Shown: in pieces, positions 47,419 through 55,100 of the stretch
How positions within the stretch are numbered: the first letter of the stretch is position 1
Layout: the number at the start of each line of letters is the position of its first letter
Assembly: GCA_024635625.1 (NCBI GenBank)
Contig: JAGXIQ010000037.1
Location: 1 to 57,674 of the forward strand
Length of the DNA stretch: 57,674 nucleotides
Direction of reading: 5' to 3'
Source: Loktanella sp.
GTDB taxonomy: Bacteria; Pseudomonadota; Alphaproteobacteria; Rhodobacterales; Rhodobacteraceae
Notes under the pieces: generated by a model
The model's database searches: none
Seen by the model: only the letters and a program-made list of their open reading frames with translations
Told to the model about the DNA's origin: nothing
Made by a program: the position numbers and the translations under genes

Positions 47419-48411
47419 ATGATCATCAAGGCCACACGCTTGACCATCGCGGCAGCTGCACTGCTGGGCGCGACTGCAATCGGCGCATCTGCGCAAGGCT
47501 TCACCCCCGAAAGCCCCGAGTGCATCGCACCGGCGAACCCCGGTGGCGGTTGGGACTTCACCTGCCGTCAGGTCGGCAAGCTGCTGCAAGACGAAGGTCT
47601 GCTTGAGAAGACCATGCAGGTCACCAACCTTGCTGGCGGCGGCGGCGGCGTGGCCTACGCTGAAGTCGTGAACAAGCGCAACGACAGCAATGATCTGATC
47701 GTCGCAGCCTCCTCTGCCACGACGACTCGTCTGGCGCAGGGTGCTTATCCGGGTAACACGATGGATCAAGTCCGCTGGCTTGGGTCTGTCGGCGCGGACT
47801 ACGGCATCATCGCCGTCGCCTCTGACAGCGAGATCACCGATCTGCCCGCATTGCTGGAGCAGATGAAGACCGATCCAACCAGCATTTCGATCGCGGGCGG
47901 CTCTGCCGTCGGTGGCTGGGATCACCTGAAGGTCCTGATCGCGGCCAATGCTTACGGTATCGACGACGTGCGTTCGGTGAAATACATCGCCTTCGACGGC
48001 GGTGGCGAGGCTGTGACCCAGCTTTTGGCCGGCTCCGTACAGGCGTTCACCGGTGACGCATCCGAAGCCAAGGGTTTCGTCGACAGCGGCGACATCCGCG
48101 TGCTGGCCGTTCTGTCGCCAGAACGTCTGGAAGGCGACTTTGCTGTCTTCCCGACCGCAAAAGAGCAGGGTATCGACGCCATCGGCGCCAACTGGCGCGG
48201 TTTCTACGCACCCGGTAACATGAGCGACGAAGCCTACGAAGCTTGGGTGTCCAAGATTGGCGAGCTTTACGCCTCTGACAAATGGAAAGATGTCATGGCG
48301 AACAATGGTCTTGCCCCGCTTGACCTGCAGGGTGACGCATTTCAGGCGTTCGTAGCCGAGGACGTCGCAAAGATCGAAACCATCTCTCGGGATATCGGCA
48401 TCATCAAGTAA
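47419..48411 (+). CDS. tctC: Tripartite tricarboxylate transporter, substrate-binding protein
   Basis: Periplasmic binding protein of 330 residues. The signal peptide ends 'IGASAQG'; then 'SPECIAPANPGGGWDFTCRQ' and 'NLAGGGGGVAYAEV', the Bug/TctC ligand-binding signatures. GGAGGG precedes the ATG. It delivers citrate-like compounds to the TctAB membrane pair. A strong hairpin follows before tctB. Confidence 0.93.
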   Translation: MIIKATRLTIAAAALLGATAIGASAQGFTPESPECIAPANPGGGWDFTCRQVGKLLQDEGLLEKTMQVTNLAGGGGGVAYAEVVNKRNDSNDLIVAASSATTTRLAQGAYPGNTMDQVRWLGSVGADYGIIAVASDSEITDLPALLEQMKTDPTSISIAGGSAVGGWDHLKVLIAANAYGIDDVRSVKYIAFDGGGEAVTQLLAGSVQAFTGDASEAKGFVDSGDIRVLAVLSPERLEGDFAVFPTAKEQGIDAIGANWRGFYAPGNMSDEAYEAWVSKIGELYASDKWKDVMANNGLAPLDLQGDAFQAFVAEDVAKIETISRDIGIIK

Positions 48412-48435
48412 GGCACTTGATCGCAGTATCCGTCA

Positions 48436-48463
48436 GGGGCGCCGCAATACGTTGCGGCGCCCC
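48436..48463 (+). terminator. Intercistronic hairpin between tctC and tctB
   Basis: GGGGCGCCGCAA pairs perfectly with TTGCGGCGCCCC around TACG, a 12-base stem 25 bases after the tctC stop. Most likely a partial terminator or mRNA stabiliser giving more binding protein than membrane subunits. Confidence 0.65.
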
Positions 48464-48514
48464 GAACCATTCCGCGCCCAGCGCGACCGCACCCTTTTTC
48501 AAAGGATAACCCCA

Positions 48515-48946
48515 ATGACCGATCGCATTTTTGGCGTCGTCGGCTTGCTGCTGGCCATCGGCTTTGCCTTGTCGGCCCTCACGATCGAGGAAAGCTTCCT
48601 CTCTGACGCCGTAGGGCCCAAGGCCTTTCCCATTATTATCGCTACAATTCTTGGCCTCAGCTCGCTTGTCATCGCGCTACGGCCGGACGCGGAACCGATT
48701 TGGCCCCCTTTGGGCCGGCTAGCCGAAATTTTCGCTGCCGCTGTTGTCATGGTGCTTTACGCCGAGATGCTACCCGTCATTGGCTTCATCATCGCGACCT
48801 TTTTCGCCGCAGGCTACCTGACGTGGCGTTTGGGATCGGGCGTGGTTGCGTCGATCCTGACGGGTGCCGTTACGTCGCTTGGCATCTATGTCGTCTTTCA
48901 CCTCGTGCTGGGCCTCTCGCTCGCACGTGGTCCCTTTGGATTTTAA
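48515..48946 (+). CDS. tctB: Tripartite tricarboxylate transporter, small membrane subunit
   Basis: A 143-residue membrane protein with four hydrophobic segments. 'LSDAVGPKAFPIIIATILG' after the first helix is the TctB hallmark. ATG with AAAGGA upstream; tctA begins 12 bases later. Confidence 0.88.
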   Translation: MTDRIFGVVGLLLAIGFALSALTIEESFLSDAVGPKAFPIIIATILGLSSLVIALRPDAEPIWPPLGRLAEIFAAAVVMVLYAEMLPVIGFIIATFFAAGYLTWRLGSGVVASILTGAVTSLGIYVVFHLVLGLSLARGPFGF

Positions 48947-48958
48947 GGAGGTCGTCCG

Positions 48959-50500
48959 ATGGATACCCTTTCGTCCCTTGCCGACGGCTTCGCTATTGCG
49001 CTGACGTGGCAAAATATCCTGCTGGCCCTACTTGGCTGCTTTTTGGGCACAATCATGGGCGCGTTGCCCGGTCTTGGCCCGTCCAACGGCGTCGCGATCC
49101 TGATCCCGCTCGCCTTTACTTTGGGCCTTGGGCCAACGGCGTCGCTGATTTTGTTAACATCAGTCTATTATGGGGCCATGTATGGCGGTCGGATTTCGTC
49201 GATCCTGCTGAACATTCCCGGCGATGAACCCGCGATGATGACTTGCCTAGATGGTTATCCGATGGCGCAGAAAGGCATGGCCGGTCAGGCGCTGACCTTA
49301 TCCGGCATCGCGTCATTTGTGGGCTCGTTCTTTGCCACTTGGGGCTTGATTTTTCTAGCGCCGCAACTGGTCAAGATCGCGCTGCTGTTTGGACCGGCGG
49401 AATATTTCGCCCTGTTCGCACTGGCCTTCATGACGCTGGGTGGCATTTCATCTACGAACCAAGCCAAATCTGCTTTCGCCGCAGCGCTTGGCCTTGGTCT
49501 GGCAATGATCGGCGTCGACACCCAGACCGGTGTGCCGCGGTTCACCTTCGGTGAGGTTCACCTTTACGATGGTCTCGACTTTCTTGTCGCGATCGTTGGT
49601 TTGTTCGCGCTGTCGGAGGTGTTTATCTTCCTTGAAAATCGGCACGGCGAGGCTGATGGCGATGCGGCCAAGATTAAAGTCGGTCGTCTGACCCCGCCGT
49701 TGTCGATGATCAAACAGACGACGCCGACGATGATCCGTTCCACAATCCTTGGCTTCCTTGCCGGGGTGCTACCCGGGGCAGGGGCATCGCTGGGGTCCTT
49801 CATCGCCTATTCGTTCGAAAAGCGTCTTGTTGACAAGGATGGCAAGACCTTTGGCAAGGGTGACCCGCGTGGCGTCGCAGCACCAGAGGCCGGTAACAAC
49901 GCCGCCGCCGGTGGTGCACTGGTGCCGATGCTGGCGCTGGGCGTGCCTGGTTCGGGAACCACAGCGGTGCTGCTGGCGGTTTTGCTGTCATTGAACATCA
50001 CGCCGGGGCCACTGTTGTTCACCCAGAACCCTGATGTCGTGTGGGGCCTGATCGCGGCATTGTTCATCGCAAACTTTATGCTGCTGGCGATGAACATTCC
50101 AATGGTCGGCTTGTTTACGCGTGTGCTGATGGTTCCGCCGCGCATTCTGATGCCTGTGGTCGCGATGGTGTCGTTCGTCGGCATTTACGGGATATCGGGC
50201 TCGTCCTTTGATTTGCTGGTCATGGTCGGCTTCGGCTTGATGGGGTGGATGCTGCGCAAGCTCGACATACCTTTAGTGCCGATCATCCTTGGCACGCTGC
50301 TAGGCAATGCGATGGAAAATAACCTTCGTCGCGCCATCACAATCGACAACGGTGACTGGCTGACGCTAATCGATAGCCCGCTGGCCATCGGCCTGTGGTC
50401 TTTCGCGATCATCGGCTTCATCATTCCGCTGATTGTCGGGCGGCGGGTAAAGGCGAAAATGCACGCTAGACGTGATGAAGAGAACGCGATCTCTGACTAA
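48959..50500 (+). CDS. tctA: Tripartite tricarboxylate transporter, large membrane subunit
   Basis: A 513-residue membrane protein with about twelve segments. 'GTIMGALPGLGPSNGVAILI' and 'SVYYGAMYGGRISSILLNIP' are the TctA signatures, and 'GVLPGAGASLGSFIAYSFEK' is the matching second-half motif. AAGGAGG lies five bases before the ATG. With TctB and TctC it completes a cation-driven importer of citrate-like acids. Confidence 0.94.
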   Translation: MDTLSSLADGFAIALTWQNILLALLGCFLGTIMGALPGLGPSNGVAILIPLAFTLGLGPTASLILLTSVYYGAMYGGRISSILLNIPGDEPAMMTCLDGYPMAQKGMAGQALTLSGIASFVGSFFATWGLIFLAPQLVKIALLFGPAEYFALFALAFMTLGGISSTNQAKSAFAAALGLGLAMIGVDTQTGVPRFTFGEVHLYDGLDFLVAIVGLFALSEVFIFLENRHGEADGDAAKIKVGRLTPPLSMIKQTTPTMIRSTILGFLAGVLPGAGASLGSFIAYSFEKRLVDKDGKTFGKGDPRGVAAPEAGNNAAAGGALVPMLALGVPGSGTTAVLLAVLLSLNITPGPLLFTQNPDVVWGLIAALFIANFMLLAMNIPMVGLFTRVLMVPPRILMPVVAMVSFVGIYGISGSSFDLLVMVGFGLMGWMLRKLDIPLVPIILGTLLGNAMENNLRRAITIDNGDWLTLIDSPLAIGLWSFAIIGFIIPLIVGRRVKAKMHARRDEENAISD

Positions 50501-50508
50501 ACCGGGAC

Positions 50509-50532
50509 CGGGCGGGGTTCGCACCCCGCCCG
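50509..50532 (+). terminator. Terminator-like hairpin after tctA
   Basis: CGGGCGGGG (50509-50517) pairs perfectly with CCCCGCCCG (50524-50532) around TTCGCA, eight bases after the tctA stop. There is no T run. It should end the tctCBA transcript. Confidence 0.6.
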
Positions 50533-51106
50533 AAGTCCAGATACCTTGATGGCATATAACCAGCATATCCAAAAAATGTGCCATATGCGCAGCGTTTAAC
50601 TATCAGGCGACGACTGTGGACAAGCCGCCGATGATAAGCCAGCGGTGCGTATCGTGAAGCTTCGGATTCGCATAGATGTTGCTCCAATCTCCAGCATACG
50701 TCCTGCTCAAACCTTGTAGCTTTCCCACCGTTCGAATTTTGATTTGCCGACCATTCAGGGCAGCGCACGACGTCTACAGAGCGTTATCGGTGTGACGCTT
50801 ATTTGGGGCAACTCTAGCGGACGAATAAGGCTGAATAGCCAAACTGGAGTAGTCCAGATCGCCAGTCAGTGCATGATCGGCCTTTTGTTTCCCTGGCGGC
50901 GGCCGCGTCACGGCAAAAGCAAGCACCGGAATACAAGCCTTAGCCTGGGGCCGTGATGCTGCCCATTTGTGGCGTTGCTCGTTAAAGCTGCCGCGACGTG
51001 TGCAACACATTCACCTTGTACAAGCGGCTATTTTATAAAAGCTATGTTATTGACTTTTATTGCGCGCGGAACGTAACGTCGTTCTGTTGGCTTTGGATCA
51101 GGTCGG
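50533..51106. other. Gap without recognisable gene
   Basis: About 570 bases between the tctA hairpin and the left end of the mobile element. Short open frames exist on both strands, the longest about 100 codons, but none has a recognisable motif or a good ribosome site. I see no RNA gene. It probably represents intergenic DNA or decayed sequence next to an insertion site. Confidence 0.5.
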
Positions 51107-51133
51107 TGTTGATTTCCGGGTCGAATTGACCCC
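51107..51133 (+). repeat. Left outer terminal repeat
   Basis: Begins TGTTGATTT and contains TCGAATTGA. Inverted match to 57196-57222 with three mismatches in 27. Confidence 0.75.
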
Positions 51134-51189
51134 TTTCTTCGTTTCGTGTTGCCCCCTCTGGCTTATGATAACCTGATGGAAAGTCGGCG

Positions 51190-51257
51190 GAATTAATGAC
51201 AGCTGGCGGGTCACGACGTTTCGGAAAACTGGGTAAATTTCTCGCACAATTCAACAG
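51190..51257 (+). repeat. Left inner repeat
   Basis: Core GGGTCACGACGTT followed by CGGAAAACTG at 51208-51230. Inverted match to 57073-57140, about 54 of 68 identical by eye. Its end runs into the open frame that leads to the DUF3427 fragment. Confidence 0.7.
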
Positions 51258-51277
51258 ACTGGCGTCTGCAGCGATAT

Positions 51278-51808
51278 TTGACCAACAAGGGGCCGGTCTA
51301 TGATGTACCCGCGCCGACAATGGCAGAGGCTGCTGAAGGGCGAAGTCCGTTCGCCAATGCCGGGCTGACACTATGGTCGGAATATATGCGCGATCAGATC
51401 CCGGCCTTCTTCGGCGCGGAATTTACGACGGGCGCGTGGAATGCGGGTATCGTTGTTATCAAGCCCGCGAAGGCCATGGTCCTTCTAGTCACTTTGGACA
51501 AAGGTGCGCTGGCGACAGGTAACCATTACGTCGATCATTTCGAGACACCCAGCCAGTTTGCGTGGCAGTCCCAGACCAGCACGACACGCGAAAGCGCCAG
51601 AGGCCGGATCATCGGCGGCGCAGAGGAGGGCTGGTCGATACATCTCTTTATCCGCGGGTCAAAGGCACGGGATGGTAAGGCGGCTCCCTTCCGCTACGCG
51701 GGGCCGGTGACATTTGCCGGCTGGGAAGGGGAGGCTCCAATTTCCGTAACATTGCAGCTGTCTGAGCCTTTGCCGCAGCATCTGCATCGCGTATTCGGGC
51801 TGGGGTAA
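51278..51808 (+). CDS. DUF3427 domain protein, probably a truncated helicase tail
   Basis: Up to 176 residues from a TTG at 51278; an ATG at 51320 gives 162. 'HFETPSQFAWQSQTSTTRES' then 'GWSIHLFIRGSKARDGK', 'PFRYAGPVTFAGWEGEAPIS' and 'LPQHLHRVFGLG' match the DUF3427 domain, which normally forms the C-terminus of large DEAD/DEAH helicases, often with a phospholipase D-type nuclease domain. Here the helicase core is missing and the frame is open only back to 51200, inside the left inner repeat. It is either a fragment cut by the element end or a free-standing domain. No good ribosome site is visible. Confidence 0.65.
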   Translation: MTNKGPVYDVPAPTMAEAAEGRSPFANAGLTLWSEYMRDQIPAFFGAEFTTGAWNAGIVVIKPAKAMVLLVTLDKGALATGNHYVDHFETPSQFAWQSQTSTTRESARGRIIGGAEEGWSIHLFIRGSKARDGKAAPFRYAGPVTFAGWEGEAPISVTLQLSEPLPQHLHRVFGLG

Positions 51809-51927
51809 TACTTGCGAAACAGCCACACGTAATGCGTGTTCGCGTTACTGAAGCACGGTCACCGCTTGACCGGAGAGGCCAAGGCCGTCTGATATGTTAT
51901 TGATTTGAAAAACTTTGTCGGTGATGT

Positions 51928-51942
51928 CTGTTAAATTCTGTC
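51928..51942 (+). repeat. Direct repeat, left copy
   Basis: CTGTTAAATTCTGTC, identical to 57073-57087 in the same orientation. It marks the point where the large helicase reading frame begins. Confidence 0.7.
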
Positions 51943-52116
51943 GAACAGCACGCTTCGTTTCTGGCGCACTGCCTGTCTGTCGACCTCGAAGTCGACCCTA
52001 AAACCGCGCGCGTCTTTGATCTGGCGGCGGTATGCGAAGACGATAGGCCTGCCATCCGCGGAAGGCGGGGCCAGATTGACACGGCACTGGATCAGATTGA
52101 GTCCAGTCTTGGAAAC

Positions 52117-55100
52117 ATGCGTCATCTGATCGGCCACAATATCCTGCGCCACGATCTGCCGCATCTCATGGCGATCCGGCCAAAGCTCGCGCGACTTGCC
52201 GATGCGCCGATTGATACGCTGTGGCTCAACCCGCTGGCGTTTCCCCGCAACCCCTATCATCATCTGGTCAAGCATTACCACGACGGGCGATTGCTGTCGG
52301 GGCACGTGAATGATCCGGAGGCTGATGCGCGCCTCGTGTTTGATGTGCTTCGCAATCAGCTCTCGGCATTGCGCTCCCTCAATGCGCAACAGTCCGATGT
52401 CGTTGCCGCCTATCACTATTTAACGACCCGGCAGGATCGCAGTCTGGGGTTCGACGCTTTTTTTCGCCACGTGCGTGGCACGGAGGCTCCGTCATTGCCC
52501 GGCGCACAACTGGCAGTGTCACGCGTGCTGACTGACAAGGTCTGCATGCAGTCCCTGCACCGTGTGCTGGAGGATATCGCAGCACCGCATTCGGGATGGC
52601 CGCTGGCCTATGCAATGGCGTGGATCTCTGTTTCTGGTGGCGATTCCGTGATGCCGCCGTGGGTGCGGATGCAATTCCCGGACGCTGCTCGCATGGTCAA
52701 GCGCCTGCGAGACACCGCTTGTGCGGCACCCGACTGCGCTTGGTGCCGCGCCAACGCCGATCCGGTCGGGGCGCTGTCGCGGTGGTTTGGCTTCGATGCG
52801 TTTCGTGCCACGCCGGTCGACGCGGCGGGGCGACCCCTGCAAGAGCGGATCGTCGACGAGGGGATGCGGGGCCAAAGTCTGTTGGGTATCCTTCCGACCG
52901 GCACGGGCAAGTCCGTCTGCTACCAGATCCCCGCACTGGCAAAATTCGACCGGACCGGGGCGCTGACCGTCGTGATCTCACCCCTCGTGGCGTTGATGGC
53001 TGATCAGGTCGCCGGGATGGAACGGTCCGGCATTTCCTCTGCCGTCACGGTGAACGGCATGCTGTCGCTGCCCGAACGCCAGAACGCGCTGGAAAGGGTG
53101 CGGCTGGGCGAGGCATCGATGCTGTTGATCTCGCCCGAGCAGCTGCGCAGCGTTGCAGTCCGATCGGTCCTGAAGCAGCGCGAAATTGGGCTCTGGGTGC
53201 TGGACGAGGCGCATTGCGTGTCTAAATGGGGACACGATTTCCGACCGGACTACCGCTATGTCTCGCGCTTCATTGCAGAGGCGTCGGGGGACGATGGCCC
53301 GCCGCCGGTGATATGCCTGACGGCCACAGCCAAGCCGGAGGTCGTCGCCGATATCCGCGACCATTTCCGGGGTCGGCTTGGTGCGGACTTGATGCTGCTG
53401 GACGGCGGTGCATCGCGCACGAACCTCAGCTTCGAGGTGCGGACCACCGGGCGCAACACCAAGCTGGGGGACATACTCGATGTGATCGCACAGCGCTTGC
53501 CAAAGGAGGGCGCATCGGGGGCGGTCGTCTATTGCGCCACCCGCAGCGCGACTGAAAAGGTGGCGGAGTTCTTGCAACAGCAGGGTTTGGCTGCCGAGCG
53601 TTATCATGCAGGGCTGAGCCCGGACGAGAAGAAGACCATACAGGAGCGGTTCCGCACCGGCTCGCTGCGGGTCATCGCCGCCACCAATGCCTTTGGCATG
53701 GGCATCGACAAGCCGGACATCCGGCTGGTGGTGCATGGCGACATTCCAGGGTCACTGGAAAACTATCTGCAAGAGGCGGGCCGCGCCGGTCGGGACCGTT
53801 ACGATGCGAACTGCGTGCTGCTGTTCGCGCCCGACGACGTGGAACGGCAGTTCTCCCTCTCGGCGCGGTCGCGTCTGGCCCGGCACGAGATTGGCGCAAT
53901 CCTGAAAGCGGTGCGGCGAATGGATGCGCGCACGCGCAGCACTGGCACCGTCGTCGCGACAGCCGGCGAGATCGTGCGATACGAACACGACCGGGAATTC
54001 CAGCGCGAGAGTGCCACCAACGACACGCGGGTCAAGACGGCGCTGTCTTGGCTGGAAGAGGCCAGGCTGATGACCCGCGAGGAAAACCGCGTGCAGGTCT
54101 TTCCGTCGTCCCTGCGGGTGCGCACTATCGACGAGGCACAGGCCAAACTGGAGGCCGCGCAGACCACCGGCACTCGCAGGACGCAACTGATGGACATTGT
54201 GCGTCACCTGATCAATGCGCCGGTGGACGAAGGTATCTCGACCGACGAGCTGACCGGCGTCAGCGGCCTGACCGGCGGGCAGCTGACCAAGGCGATGGCA
54301 GATCTGGAAATGCTGGGAATCGCCCGGAACGACACCGCCGTCACGGTCTTTGTCCATGCCGGTGTCCGCAACGAATCCCGCAGGCGCCTGGCACAGGCGG
54401 CCCAACTGGAAGGCGACCTGATCGGCCTGATGCGCGAACAGGCCCCGGAGGCCGAGGATGGCGCGAGCCTGCCGTTCAACCTGCAACAGGCCTGCCAGAC
54501 CCTGCGCGATGCGGGCCACGCGGACGTGCGACCCGATGGTGTCGAAAAGCTGCTGCGCGGTATGGCGCGCGACGGTCAGGATCTGGACGGTGGCAAGGGC
54601 AACCTGCGTCTGCGCAAGGCATCGCGGCATACGCTGTTTGTGGCGCTGCAACGGACGTGGACGGTCGTGTCGCAGGTGGCAGAGCTACGACGTCAGGCCG
54701 GCGAGGCGCTGCTCGCGCATCTGCTGGGCAAGCTGGAAAAGGGCACGCGTGGCAAGGATCTGCAGGTGGAGACGACCTTGGGTGATATGCTGGCCTGCCT
54801 GACAGGGGACGCGCTGCTGCGTGGTCAGGTAAAAGACATGACGCGGCTGATGGACCGCGCCCTCCTGTGGCTGCACGGACAGGATGTGGTGACGCTGGGC
54901 AAGGGTTTGACCGTGTTCCGCCCCGCGATGACGGTGCAACTGGCGCCGGGTAAGGCGGCTTTCACGGTCAAGGACTTTGCCCCGCTGGAAGAGCATTATG
55001 CCGAGCAGACTGTGCAGACCCATGTGATGGCCGCCTATGCTGAACGGGGCCTTTCCTCGATGACCGAAGCGCAGCGCCTGTCGGCAGATTACTTTACACT

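Noticed and set aside
50774-51010. A 78-codon minus-strand open frame left of the element
   Set aside because: No motif or ribosome site seen, and the composition is consistent with non-coding DNA.
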